Of a stretch of 64,000 bases of DNA, positions 53,066 through 61,633 are shown piece by piece. The DNA is from Bradyrhizobium sp. AUGA SZCCT0176 (GTDB lineage: Bacteria > Pseudomonadota > Alphaproteobacteria > Rhizobiales > Xanthobacteraceae), in contig NZ_JAFCMB010000002.1 in NCBI RefSeq assembly GCF_018130145.1, positions 124,001 to 188,000 of the forward strand, written 5' to 3'. How positions within the stretch are numbered: position 1 is the stretch's first letter; every line of letters starts with the position of its first letter. The notes under the pieces were generated by a model. The model saw only the letters and a list, made by a program, of their open reading frames with translations, was not told where the DNA came from and searched no databases. A program made the position numbers and the translations under genes.

Positions 53066-53233
53066 ATGACCGAGTTCAAGACCTCAGATCTGCTCGACGA
53101 CGCTGCGCTGGAAATCGTGGCTGGCGGCGTGCAGGAAGGCGGCTGCATTCCGGGACGCCCGGTGCCGAAGCCGCCGTACCCGACCGGCGACTGGACGTTC
53201 AAGGACGTCTTCGTGCGTTGGACCATCGGCTAA
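53066..53233 (+). CDS. Double-glycine leader peptide 3 (putative bacteriocin/RiPP-like precursor)
   Basis: 55 aa from the ATG at 53066 with CGGGAG 7 nt upstream. The leader ends SDLLDDAALEIVAGG (Gly21). The 34-residue core starts VQEGGCIPGRPVPKPPYPTG and ends WTFKDVFVRWTIG: one Cys, a Pro-rich first half and an aromatic/basic second half. It is followed 30 nt later by peptide 4, so the two are cotranscribed and may act together, as two-peptide bacteriocins do, although their cores are not similar to known ones. No modification or transport gene is adjacent. Confidence 0.8.
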   Translation: MTEFKTSDLLDDAALEIVAGGVQEGGCIPGRPVPKPPYPTGDWTFKDVFVRWTIG

Positions 53234-53263
53234 CCATCAATCCCAAACCAACAGGAGACTGAC

Positions 53264-53425
53264 ATGAACAAGAATGAACTGAGCCTCGATGAATTGAACA
53301 AGGTTGCCGGCGGCATGATCAAGCAGACCTGCCCACGACTTCCGACCGGGACCGGCCCGACCTTCCCGACCGACCCGTTTCCGTTCCCGATTCCGTTTAT
53401 TCCGCTTGGTCCGTTCCGTTTCTGA
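53264..53425 (+). CDS. Double-glycine leader peptide 4, Pro/Phe-rich core
   Basis: 53 aa, ATG at 53264 with AGGAGA 6 nt upstream. The leader is only 17 residues (MNKNELSLDELNKVAGG), again L-x3-L-x2-V-x-G-G. The 36-residue core has one Cys, nine Phe/Tyr-class aromatics (all Phe) and about twelve Pro, in a repeating P-F/T pattern (FPTDPFPFPIPFIPLGPFRF at the C-terminus). Such a composition is compatible with an extended polyproline-like chain and unlike a helix-forming bacteriocin. Second gene of the peptide 3-4 unit; a classic intrinsic terminator follows 22 nt after the stop. Confidence 0.78.
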   Translation: MNKNELSLDELNKVAGGMIKQTCPRLPTGTGPTFPTDPFPFPIPFIPLGPFRF

Positions 53426-53447
53426 TCCTTCACGGCATCAGACCGGC

Positions 53448-53479
53448 AAGAGGCCGCCCGTCAGGCGGCCTCTTTTTTC
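53448..53479 (+). terminator. Intrinsic terminator of the peptide 3-4 unit
   Basis: AAGAGGCCGCC (53448-53458), loop CGTCA, GGCGGCCTCTT (53464-53474), then a run of T to 53478. Perfect 11 bp stem. Confidence 0.95.
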
Positions 53480-53623
53480 GTCATTGCCTGCGACAAACGC
53501 AGAGCGTTTGCGCACGGGAGCACTTGCGACGAAGCAATCCACCTGCTGTTATGCCGTGAGATGGATTGCTTCCGCCTTTCGCTCGTTGAGCTACGGCGGA
53601 CAGGTCGCTTCGCTCGCAATGAC
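53480..53623. repeat. Palindromic intergenic repeat, type TCATTGCGAG, longer variant
   Basis: GTCATTGC...GCGACGAAGCAATCCA and TGGATTGCTTC...GTCGCTTCGCTCGCAATGACG. Same family as 27453-27534 and 63466-63546 but with extra inserted sequence in both arms. Confidence 0.7.
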
Positions 53624-53638
53624 GGCGGAACGTATCGG

Positions 53639-54325
53639 CTACGCCTTCGCTCCGCCGCGAAAGCCCATCGCCAGCACGTAGCGCTCGGACGAGTCCTGGC
53701 GGCTCGAGGCCGGCTTGACGTGTTTGACGGTGGCAAAATCGCGCTTGAGCTGCGCCAGCAGTTCGCCTTCGGCGCCGCTCTGAAACACTTTTGCGACGAA
53801 GGTGCCGCCGGGATTGAGCACCTCGGTGGCGAACGCCGCCGCGGTTTCGACCAGCCCGATGATGCGCAGCTGATCGGTCTTGCGATGGCCCGTGGTGTTG
53901 GCGGCCATGTCTGATAGCACCACGTCGGCGCGGCCGCCCATCATCGCCAGCAGTTTTTCCGGCGCGTCTTCGGCGAGAAAGTCGAGCTGCGCGAAGGTGA
54001 CGCCCGGCACTTCCGGCATTTCCAGCAGATCGATCGCGACCACCTTGCCCTTGCCGTTGGCCGCCCCGATGCGTTTGGCCGCGACCTGGCTCCAGCCGCC
54101 GGGGGCCGCGCCGAGATCGACCACGGAGATGCCTGACTTCAGAAAGCGATGCTTGTCGTCGATCTCGATCAATTTATAGGCCGCGCGCGAGCGCCAGCCG
54201 TCCTTTTTGGCCTGCGCCACATAGGGATCGTTGAGCTGCCGTTCAAGCCAGAGCTTTGATGACAGCTTGCGCTTGCCACCAGACTTGACCGTGACGTGCA
54301 ACCGGCCGGTGGTGTCTTTCGCCAT
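53639..54325 (-). CDS. rlmE: 23S rRNA (uridine-2'-O-)-methyltransferase RlmE (FtsJ/RrmJ)
   Basis: 228 aa. The K-D-K-E catalytic tetrad is complete: Lys51 (RSRAAYK), Asp139 ([13 protein letters not shown]), Lys179 ([10 protein letters not shown]) and Glu214 ([16 protein letters not shown]). SAM motif is [20 protein letters not shown]. RlmE methylates U2552 of 23S rRNA in the late 50S subunit. It is immediately downstream of the ppx/gppA gene on the same strand, as in many alphaproteobacteria, separated here by a repeat. Confidence 0.96.
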   Translation of the reverse strand: MAKDTTGRLHVTVKSGGKRKLSSKLWLERQLNDPYVAQAKKDGWRSRAAYKLIEIDDKHRFLKSGISVVDLGAAPGGWSQVAAKRIGAANGKGKVVAIDLLEMPEVPGVTFAQLDFLAEDAPEKLLAMMGGRADVVLSDMAANTTGHRKTDQLRIIGLVETAAAFATEVLNPGGTFVAKVFQSGAEGELLAQLKRDFATVKHVKPASSRQDSSERYVLAMGFRGGAKA

Positions 54326-54369
54326 ACGGATGCTTGCCTTTGGATACTATTGAAACGCGATACAGTGGT

Positions 54370-54515
54370 TCTCCCTCTCCCCGTTCTTCACGGGGAGAGG
54401 GTTGGGGTGAGGGGCTCTATCCGCGAAATTGGTTCCAGTTGATGGACCTGTACCCCCTCACCCGGATCACATCTGCGATGTGATCCGACCTCTCCCCGCA
54501 AGCGGGGCGAGGTAA
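54370..54515. repeat. Palindromic repeat, type CCCTCACCCGGATC...CCCCGCAAGCGGGGCGAGG
   Basis: TTCTCCCTCTCCCCGTTCTT CACGGGG..., GGGTTGGGGTGAGGGGCTC and CCCTCACCCGGATC...GACCTCTCCCCGCAAGCGGG GCGAGG. Second copy of the element at 34453-34615; both share the word TGGACCTGTACCCCCTCACCC-like junction. Confidence 0.75.
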
Positions 54516-54537
54516 GCCAGGCCGCACGTGCGCCGCC

Positions 54538-55581
54538 TTAGCACGACCTTAGCGCGCCGTCCTCCCGCATCATTTCGACCAGCATGCCCTCGCGCAGGCC
54601 GCGGTCGGCGACGCGCAGCCGCGGCAGCGGGAACGCGTCGCGGATCGCGTCGAGAATGGCGCAACCGGCCAGCACCAGATCGGCGCGCTCAATGCTGATG
54701 CAATTGTTGTTGGCGCGCTCCTGATAGCTCATGCCGAGCAGCCGCTGGATCACCGACGTGACGTCGGAATTGTTCATCCAGATGCCGTCGATGCGGCGCC
54801 GGTCGTAGCGCTGCAAATTGAGAAACACGCCGGCCAGCGTCGTCACGGTGCCCGACGTGCCGAGCAGATGCATGTCACGCAGATCACCGCCATGCTCGGC
54901 CGCAAACGGCGCCACGTATTGCGCGACCTCGGCGATCATCCGCGCATAGGATTCGGCCGTGACGTCCTTGCCGCCGAAATGCTCGGCGATGGTGACGACG
55001 CCGAGCGGGATCGACATCCAGGCCTTGATCCGCGGGACGGCGTTTTCTTCCCCTGGATCGCGCTCGATCCGGACCAGTTCCGTCGATCCGCCGCCGATAT
55101 CGAACAGGATGGCGCCTCGCCCTTTGGGGTCGAGCAGCGGCGAGCAGCCGATTACCGCGAGCGTCGCCTCGGTCTCGCGATCGATCACCTCGAGCCGGAT
55201 GCCGGTGTCTTTTGCCACCCTCTCGCGAAAGCTTTCGGCATTGGCCGCGGCGCGGCAGGCTTCGGTTGCGATCAACCGCAGGCGCCGGGCCTTGCGGTAG
55301 CGGATCTTGTCGCTGCAGATACTCAAGGCCGCAATGGCACGGTCGATCGCCGCTTCGCTGATGGAACCGGTCGAGGAGATGCCCTCGCCCAGCCGGATGA
55401 TCCGCGAGAACGAATCGACCACGCGGAAGCCGTCGCCGGCCGGACAGGCGATCAGGAGCCGGCAGTTGTTGGTGCCAAGGTCGAGCGCGGCGTAGACGCC
55501 GCTTTCCGCCCCTGCCACAGCAGACCCTGACGGGCTTGCGCGGGCCGCAAGGCCATCGGCAAGCCGCGTATCCTCGTTCAT
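54538..55581 (-). CDS. Ppx/GppA phosphatase family protein (exopolyphosphatase / pppGpp phosphatase)
   Basis: 347 aa from the ATG at 55581. ASKHA-fold motifs: YAALDLGTNNCRLLIACPAG (phosphate 1), GRGAILFDIGGGSTELVRIE (phosphate 2 region) and MHLLGTSGTVTTLAGVFL. It is the short, single-domain form lacking the C-terminal HD-like part of E. coli Ppx/GppA. It hydrolyses polyphosphate or converts pppGpp to ppGpp; which one cannot be told from sequence. Upstream partner of rlmE. Confidence 0.92.
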   Translation of the reverse strand: MNEDTRLADGLAARASPSGSAVAGAESGVYAALDLGTNNCRLLIACPAGDGFRVVDSFSRIIRLGEGISSTGSISEAAIDRAIAALSICSDKIRYRKARRLRLIATEACRAAANAESFRERVAKDTGIRLEVIDRETEATLAVIGCSPLLDPKGRGAILFDIGGGSTELVRIERDPGEENAVPRIKAWMSIPLGVVTIAEHFGGKDVTAESYARMIAEVAQYVAPFAAEHGGDLRDMHLLGTSGTVTTLAGVFLNLQRYDRRRIDGIWMNNSDVTSVIQRLLGMSYQERANNNCISIERADLVLAGCAILDAIRDAFPLPRLRVADRGLREGMLVEMMREDGALRSC

Positions 55582-55776
55582 CAAAACTGTCTTTCCGCGG
55601 CTTTGCTGCCGCCGAAGAATGAGCGCTCACGGAAACTTTAGCAGCGCCAAGGGCCTACGCAACATCCCATCACATAGGACCATGCCCAAACAGGCGTTGT
55701 CGCTGGGGGATCGGTGGGTTATTTGGTTCCGAGCCCGCGAAAGTCGCGGAAATCCAAGCATTTCAGGTATTTTTCG

Positions 55777-58152
55777 ATGCAAGATCATACGTCGCCGTCG
55801 TCGCTGGAAAACGCTATCGCAGTGCAAAAATACGGCGTCGGGCAGCCTGTGCGCCGCAAGGAAGACGACACGCTGGTCCGCGGCAAGGGCAAATACACCG
55901 ATGATTTCAGCCTGCCGGGCCAGGCCTATGCCTGGATCGTGCGCTCCAGCCACGCCCACGGAATCATCCGCGGCATCGATATCAAGGCCGCGCGGACCAT
56001 GCCGGGCGTGCTCGGCGCCTGGACCGGCCAGGACCTTATGGCCGCCGGCTACAACCCCTTCACCTGCGGTCTGCCGCTGAAGAGCCGCGACGGCTCGCCG
56101 CTGCTGCAGACCAACCGCATGGCATTGGCGACCGACAAGGTGCGCTTCGTCGGCGATCCCGTGGCCTATGTCGTCGCCGAAACGCTGGCGCAGGCGCGTG
56201 ATGCGGCGGAAGCCGTCGAGCTCGATATCGAGCCGCTGCCCGCGGTGACCAGTGCCGAGGAAGCGGCACAACCCGGCGCGCCGCAGCTCTACGATCACAT
56301 CCCCAACAACACAGCGCTCGACTATCACTATGGCGATGCAGCGAAGATCGATGCGGCATTCGCCGGCGCCGCGCATGTAACAAAGCTCGATATCGTCAAC
56401 ACCCGCGTCGCCGTGGTGTCGATGGAGCCGCGCGTGGCGTTGGCTTCCTACGACAAGGCCAGCGAGCGCTTCACGATCCAGGTGCCGACCCAGGGCGTTT
56501 CCGGCAACAAGGTCACGTTTGCAAAAATCCTGAACGTGCCGAACGACAAGGTTCGCATCCTGACCGCCAATGTCGGCGGCTCGTTCGGCATGAAGAACAT
56601 GAACTATCCGGAATACACCTGCATCGCGCATGCCTCGAAGGTGCTGGGCCGTCCGGTGAAGTGGACCGACGAGCGCTCGACCAGCTTCCTGTCCGACAGC
56701 CACGGCCGCGCGCAGACCATGCATTGCGAACTGGCGCTGGATGCCGAGGGCAAATTCCTCGCCGTGCGCCTGAAAGGCTACGGCAATCTCGGCGCCTACA
56801 TCACCGGCGTGGCGCCGGGCCCGCTGTCGCTCAACACCGCCAAGAACCTTGCGAGCGTCTATCGCACACCGCTGCTCGGCGTCGACATCAAGACGGTGCT
56901 GACCAACACCACGCTGATGGGCGCCTATCGCGGCGCCGGCCGGCCCGAGGCCAATTACTACATGGAGCGGCTGATAGACCGCGCCGCCGACGAGATGGGC
57001 ATCAACCGGCTCACCCTGCGCAAGCGCAATTTCATCAAGCCGGCGCAATTGCCGTTCCCGGCGGCGTCCGGCGTCACCTATGACAGCGGCGATTTCCAGG
57101 GCGTGTTTGCGAAAGCGCTGGAGCTTTCCGACCACGCCAATTTTGCCAAGCGCAAGAAGGAAAGCAAGAAGCAGGGCAAACTGCGCGGCATTGCGGTCGG
57201 CTCCTACCTCGAAGTCACCGCACCGCCAAGCGGCGAACTCGGCAAGATCAATTTCGAACCTGACGGTTCGGTGAAGCTGACCACCGGCACGCTCGATTAC
57301 GGCCAGGGCCACGCCACGCCGTTTGCGCAGGTACTGTCCGCCGAGCTCGGCGTGCCCTTCGAGAAGATCACGCTCGAACAAGGCGACAGCGATCTCGTGC
57401 GCTTCGGCAACGGCACCGGCGGCTCGCGCTCGATCACCGCGACCGGCCAGGCGATCGTCGAAGCCGCGGCGCTCGTGGTCGCCAAGGGCAAGCAGGCGGC
57501 GGCGCATCTGCTGGAAGCCAGCGAGGGCGACATCGAATTCGGCAATGGCCGATTCACCATCGCCGGCACCGACCGCTCGATCGGCATCATGGAGCTGGCG
57601 CAGCGGCTGCGCGACGGCAAGGTGCCGGAGGGCGTGCCCGATACGCTCGACGTCGATCACGCCACCAAGGACACGCCGTCGACGTTCCCCAATGGCTGCC
57701 ACGTCGCCGAAGTCGAGATCGATCCCGACACTGGGGTTACGAAAATCGTGCGCTACACCGGGATCAGCGACTTCGGCACCATCGTCAATCCGATGATCGT
57801 CGACGGCCAGCTGCATGGCGGCGTCGCGCAAGGCATCGGCCAGGCGCTGATGGAGGAAGTGAGCTACGATTCCAGCGGCCAGCCGATCACCGGCTCGTTC
57901 ATGGATTACGCGATGCCGCGCGCCGGCGACATCCCGCTGATGGCAACCGCCGATCATCCCTCGCCGGCCAAAACCAATCCGCTCGGCACCAAGGGCTGCG
58001 GAGAAGCCGGCTGCGCCGGCAGCCTCGCCTGCATCGTCAATGCTGTTATCGACGCGCTGTCGGAGTACGGCATTTCAGAGATCGATATGCCATTGACATC
58101 GGAACGCGTCTGGCGTGCGATCCAGGAGGCCAAGGCGAGGAAGGCGGCATAG
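55777..58152 (+). CDS. Xanthine dehydrogenase family large subunit, CoxL form II type, orphan
   Basis: 791 aa from the ATG at 55777. Molybdopterin-binding aldehyde-oxidase large subunit: VGQPVRRKEDDTLVRGKGKY TDDF start, VGGSFGMKN, MGAYRGAGRPEA (AYRGAGR at 383-389, the form II signature, not the AYRCSFR of true CO dehydrogenase) and the catalytic Glu743 in TKGCGEAGCAG. It hydroxylates an aldehyde or N-heterocycle. The small Fe-S and medium FAD subunits normally encoded beside it are absent from both sides; the next gene is a different FAD oxidase. Either the partners are elsewhere or the electron path differs. Confidence 0.92.
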   Translation: MQDHTSPSSLENAIAVQKYGVGQPVRRKEDDTLVRGKGKYTDDFSLPGQAYAWIVRSSHAHGIIRGIDIKAARTMPGVLGAWTGQDLMAAGYNPFTCGLPLKSRDGSPLLQTNRMALATDKVRFVGDPVAYVVAETLAQARDAAEAVELDIEPLPAVTSAEEAAQPGAPQLYDHIPNNTALDYHYGDAAKIDAAFAGAAHVTKLDIVNTRVAVVSMEPRVALASYDKASERFTIQVPTQGVSGNKVTFAKILNVPNDKVRILTANVGGSFGMKNMNYPEYTCIAHASKVLGRPVKWTDERSTSFLSDSHGRAQTMHCELALDAEGKFLAVRLKGYGNLGAYITGVAPGPLSLNTAKNLASVYRTPLLGVDIKTVLTNTTLMGAYRGAGRPEANYYMERLIDRAADEMGINRLTLRKRNFIKPAQLPFPAASGVTYDSGDFQGVFAKALELSDHANFAKRKKESKKQGKLRGIAVGSYLEVTAPPSGELGKINFEPDGSVKLTTGTLDYGQGHATPFAQVLSAELGVPFEKITLEQGDSDLVRFGNGTGGSRSITATGQAIVEAAALVVAKGKQAAAHLLEASEGDIEFGNGRFTIAGTDRSIGIMELAQRLRDGKVPEGVPDTLDVDHATKDTPSTFPNGCHVAEVEIDPDTGVTKIVRYTGISDFGTIVNPMIVDGQLHGGVAQGIGQALMEEVSYDSSGQPITGSFMDYAMPRAGDIPLMATADHPSPAKTNPLGTKGCGEAGCAGSLACIVNAVIDALSEYGISEIDMPLTSERVWRAIQEAKARKAA

Positions 58153-58153
58153 G

Positions 58154-59542
58154 ATGCAACCAGCCATCATCGGTGAACTCCGCGCAGCATTCGACGCGAC
58201 AACGGTCCTGACCGGCGCCGATATCGATGCGCGCTATTACACCGATATAGCCGGCATCCCCGTTCCTCCGCCGATTGCGGTGATGCGGCCGCGCTCGACC
58301 GAAGACGTCTCGCGATTCCTGGCGATCTGCCACCGGGCGCGCGTTGCGGTCACGACCCAGGGCGGCATGACCGGGCTCGTCGGCGCCACGATGCCGATGG
58401 CCGGCGAGATCGTGCTGTCGATGGAGCGCATGAACGCGATCGAAGAGGTCGACACCGGCGGCGGGGTCGTCATTGCCCAGGCCGCCGTGCCGCTGCAGCG
58501 CGTGCACGAGCGCGTCGCGCAGGACGGCTTCATGTACCCGCTCGATCTCGGCGCCCGCGGCAGCTGCACGATCGGCGGCAACATCTCGACCAATGCCGGC
58601 GGCAACCGGGTGATCCGCTATGGCATGACGCGCGATCTGGTGCTCGGGCTCGAAGCGGTGCTTGCTGACGGCACCGTGCTCAAGGGCGTGCGCAAATACA
58701 TCAAGAACAACACCGGCACCGACCTCAAGCAATTGTTCATCGGAACCGAAGGCACGCTCGGCGTGGTGACCCGCGCGGCATTGCGGATTTTCCCGGCGCC
58801 GGCCGAACAGCAGGTGGTGCTGTGCGCGCTGCCGAGCTTCGACAAGGTGCGGGCGATGCTCGACCTGGCGCGCAAGCGGCTTGGCGGCGAACTGACCGCC
58901 TTCGAGGTGATGTGGAACAGCTATTACCGCCTTGTGACCCAGCTGGTGCGAGGCGTCGCCGCGCCGCTGCCGGTTACCCATCCCTTCTACCTGCTGATGG
59001 AATCCTCGGGCAGCAATGCCGAGCGACTCCGCGCCGACGTTGAAAGTCTGCTCGAAGAGGCGCTCGGTGAAGGCATCATCCTCGATGCGATCATTGCCAA
59101 TTCGGGTGCTTCTACAGCCGCGATCTGGCGGGTGCGCGATTCCAGCGTCGAGCTGAGCCGGGCGACCGCGCCCACGGTCGGCTTCGACATCAGCCTCGCC
59201 ATCGACCAGATGGAACCGTTCACGGAAGCCGTCGCAAAGGCGATCAAGGCGGTCGACAAGGACGCCTACACCATCGTGCTCGGGCACGTCGGCGACGGCA
59301 ACCTGCACGTCAACACGAAATACTCGCCTCCGGCCGACAAGCATGAGGAGATGAAGAAGCTGGTGTTCGGCCTCACCAGCGACTTCGGCGGTTCGATCTC
59401 GGCCGAGCACGGTATCGGCATCTCCAGGCGGCCCTATCTCAGGCTCAGCCGCACCGCGGAGGAGATCGAGACCATGCGCACGCTGAAGCGCGCGCTTGAT
59501 CCGCATCACATCCTCAATCCCGGTCGCGTCTTCGAGATGTGA
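58154..59542 (+). CDS. FAD-linked oxidase (D-2-hydroxyacid dehydrogenase / GlcD type)
   Basis: 462 aa from the ATG at 58154, one nt after the CoxL stop. PCMH-type FAD domain: VTTQGGMTGLVGATMPMAGE IVLSMERMN, GSCTIGGNISTNAGGNRVIR YGM; C-terminal cap domain: VLGHVGDGNLHVNTKYSPP and SAEHGIGISRRPYL, with the metal-binding HxxxxxxxH and E-H pair used by D-lactate and D-2-hydroxyglutarate dehydrogenases. It may be coupled to the CoxL gene in one operon, a combination without an obvious pathway. Confidence 0.92.
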   Translation: MQPAIIGELRAAFDATTVLTGADIDARYYTDIAGIPVPPPIAVMRPRSTEDVSRFLAICHRARVAVTTQGGMTGLVGATMPMAGEIVLSMERMNAIEEVDTGGGVVIAQAAVPLQRVHERVAQDGFMYPLDLGARGSCTIGGNISTNAGGNRVIRYGMTRDLVLGLEAVLADGTVLKGVRKYIKNNTGTDLKQLFIGTEGTLGVVTRAALRIFPAPAEQQVVLCALPSFDKVRAMLDLARKRLGGELTAFEVMWNSYYRLVTQLVRGVAAPLPVTHPFYLLMESSGSNAERLRADVESLLEEALGEGIILDAIIANSGASTAAIWRVRDSSVELSRATAPTVGFDISLAIDQMEPFTEAVAKAIKAVDKDAYTIVLGHVGDGNLHVNTKYSPPADKHEEMKKLVFGLTSDFGGSISAEHGIGISRRPYLRLSRTAEEIETMRTLKRALDPHHILNPGRVFEM

Positions 59543-59552
59543 AGCGCGCCGG

Positions 59553-60161
59553 TCAGGCGGCGAGCTTCAAAGCGCGCTCCAGGAGCTCCAGCCGGTCCTG
59601 GCCCCAGAAGATCTCGCCCGAGGGCAAGACGTAACTGGGCGCGCCGAAGACGCCCGCCTTCAGGGCATCCTGCGTGTACTGCTCGTACAGCGCATCGAGT
59701 TCCGCATCCGATGGGCCGCCGGCCCGCAGCGCGGCGGCATCGAGGCCGGCGCGTTGCGCTGATGATGCCATCACCGCGGGATCCGCAAACGACTCCTCGC
59801 GCTCCCAGATGGCGCGCGCCAGCTCCAGCGACAATTTATGAGCGTCCTTGCCCTGCAGCTTGGCCGCGATCACGAGGCGTGTCGCCGCCGCGTCATCGCT
59901 GGGGAAGAATTTAGGCTCGACATTGAGCGGAAGTCCCCGCACCTCACGCCAGCGCCTGAGCTCCATCAGTCGGTAAGCCTGCCGCTGCGGCGAGCGTTTT
60001 GGCAGCGGCAGCCCGCCGGTCTGCTCGAAAATCGGGCCGAACTTGGCGGGCTTGACGTTGACTTGCGCGCCATAGCGCCGCGCAATCTCGGCGAACGGGC
60101 CGCTGCCCATGTAAGTCCAGGGCGAGTTCAGCGACAGGTAATAGTCGATGGTGATGGCCAT
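59553..60161 (-). CDS. 2-hydroxychromene-2-carboxylate isomerase-like (DsbA fold, GST kappa)
   Basis: 202 aa from the ATG at 60161. ITIDYYLSLNSPWTYMG has the SPW/Y motif whose Ser replaces the thioredoxin Cys in HCCA isomerases; RYGAQVNVKPAKFGPIFEQT GGLPLPKRSPQRQAYRLMEL RRW and GVFGAPSYVLPSGEIFWGQD RLELLERAL (cis-Pro region APSYV) complete the fold. In naphthalene catabolism the family isomerises a chromene with glutathione; here the substrate is unknown. Two nt after the MaoC-like stop, same strand. Confidence 0.92.
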   Translation of the reverse strand: MAITIDYYLSLNSPWTYMGSGPFAEIARRYGAQVNVKPAKFGPIFEQTGGLPLPKRSPQRQAYRLMELRRWREVRGLPLNVEPKFFPSDDAAATRLVIAAKLQGKDAHKLSLELARAIWEREESFADPAVMASSAQRAGLDAAALRAGGPSDAELDALYEQYTQDALKAGVFGAPSYVLPSGEIFWGQDRLELLERALKLAA

Positions 60162-60163
60162 GA

Positions 60164-60964
60164 TTATGCCGCCACCTGTTCGCGCGGCTGGTAGATCGCG
60201 GTGTGGTGGCAATGCGCCAGCGGCGTCTTGCCGTTGGCGACCACCAGCGCGTCGAGTTCGACGAAACGGTGCCCCTTCTTGTCGTAATTGCCGATCACTT
60301 TGGCACGCGCGGTCAATTCATCGCCGATGCGGGCCGCTGACAGGAGCTGCATCCTTGTGCCGACATGAATCCATGGGCCCATGATGGCGTTGTCGACCAG
60401 CACCATGTTCATCACCCGCGGCAACAGGCCGGGGTGGCCGAGTCCTTCCTGCGCGTAGATCACTTCGGTTTCGCGAATATCCGCCAGATATTGTTTTGCC
60501 GCGTCCGTCGCCCAGGTGCGCGGCGCCGCGCCGAGCCATTTACCCAGTGCATAGGACGACGCATCGACCGGCCTGCGCTCGCCTGCGGCTGCGACCTCGA
60601 CAAAGTCGGAAAGCGCGAATGATGGCTCCGCCGCTGGCAGCGATGCCGTGCCGGTCGCACAAAGATCTCCCCGGCTCTCGACCTGAAGCTCAAGCACGCC
60701 GTTGCTTTCCTCGCCCACGACATCGGCCTGCTCGCCGTCATAGACCGGCTTGACGAAACGCGCCTCGATCAGTCCACGCTCAAGAAAGGCCCGGCCCCAT
60801 TTTGCGACCGGTAAGTGCATCATGTAGGCCATGACATCGACACCGGGCACCAGACCGCCGCTAAAACCATAGCGCTTCGCCACCGTGTCATCGTGCATCT
60901 TGTTCTCGGAATGCTTGGAAGTGTTGTAGGCCGAGACGCGATACGGCCCGATCCGGCTTGTCAT
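60164..60964 (-). CDS. MaoC-like / double hot-dog domain protein
   Basis: 266 aa from the ATG at 60964, GAGG 8 nt upstream (another ATG at 60970 is too close to it). Two hot-dog-like halves are suggested: YNTSKHSENKMHDDTVAKRY GFSGGLVPGVDVMAYMMHLP resembles the (R)-hydratase motif with His and G.. V.G, and AIMGPWIHVGTRMQLLSAAR IGDELTARAKVIGNYDKKGH RFVELDALVVANGKTPLAHC HHTAIYQ the second. Probable enoyl-CoA hydratase or thioesterase; no ACP/CoA gene nearby. Cotranscribed with the HCCA-isomerase gene. Confidence 0.75.
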   Translation of the reverse strand: MTSRIGPYRVSAYNTSKHSENKMHDDTVAKRYGFSGGLVPGVDVMAYMMHLPVAKWGRAFLERGLIEARFVKPVYDGEQADVVGEESNGVLELQVESRGDLCATGTASLPAAEPSFALSDFVEVAAAGERRPVDASSYALGKWLGAAPRTWATDAAKQYLADIRETEVIYAQEGLGHPGLLPRVMNMVLVDNAIMGPWIHVGTRMQLLSAARIGDELTARAKVIGNYDKKGHRFVELDALVVANGKTPLAHCHHTAIYQPREQVAA

Positions 60965-61130
60965 GCCCATTTCCTCTATTTTCTTGTTGTTTCCGGGCGT
61001 TATCGTACGCAAAGAAAGTGTCGTGGCAAGCGTGTTCCCCGGCCTGTTTTCCTCGCATTTTTCCGCCCCATGGAGTACCACGCGCGGACGAGACGAACTG
61101 ACCGAATCCACCCCGATGAACTGACCTGAA

Positions 61131-61625
61131 GTGCCTGACTTGAACCCACCCCGCATCTATGTCGACGCCGACGCCTGCCCGGTCAAGGACGAGATCTATA
61201 AGGTCGCGAGCCGGCACGGCCTGCCCGTCAGCGTGGTCGCGGGCAATTTCATCCGCGTGCCGCAGGATCCGCTGATCGAGCGGATCGCCGCCGGCGCCGG
61301 GATGGATGCCGCCGACGACTGGATTGCGGAACGCGCCGGCAGAGGCGATATCGTCATCACCTCCGATATTCCGCTGGCGAGCCGTTGCGTGAAAGCCGGC
61401 GCCGAGGTGCTGGCACCGAACGGCAAGCCGTTCACCGAACAGTCGATCGGCATGACCCTGGCGGTGCGCAACCTGATGACCGACCTGCGCTCATCCGGCG
61501 AAGTGACGGGCGGCCCGCGATCCTTTGCGCCGCGCGACCGCTCGGCGTTCCTCTCCGCGCTCGACCAGACCATCCGGCGCATCCAGCGTCAGCGGGCTTT
61601 GCCGCCTGCGCCGAACCAGAATTGA
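61131..61625 (+). CDS. UPF0178 (YaiI/YqxD) family protein
   Basis: 164 aa from a GTG at 61131. [99 protein letters not shown] is the diagnostic DUF188/PIN-like pattern with conserved acidic residues ([18 protein letters not shown]). A nuclease-like fold is suspected; the function is not established. Eight nt before the ABC-F gene, so probably cotranscribed. Confidence 0.92.
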   Translation: MPDLNPPRIYVDADACPVKDEIYKVASRHGLPVSVVAGNFIRVPQDPLIERIAAGAGMDAADDWIAERAGRGDIVITSDIPLASRCVKAGAEVLAPNGKPFTEQSIGMTLAVRNLMTDLRSSGEVTGGPRSFAPRDRSAFLSALDQTIRRIQRQRALPPAPNQN

Positions 61626-61633
61626 GCTGAACG

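Noticed and set aside
55627..57957. 776-codon open frame on the minus strand opposite the CoxL-type gene
   Set aside because: Shadow of a long high-GC gene; the plus-strand frame has complete family motifs and the minus-strand translation is Arg/Gly/Asp-rich without any family signature.
55777..58152. Calling the CoxL-type protein carbon monoxide dehydrogenase
   Set aside because: It has AYRGAGR, not the AYRCSFR active-site loop of form I CO dehydrogenase, and lacks CoxS and CoxM neighbours.
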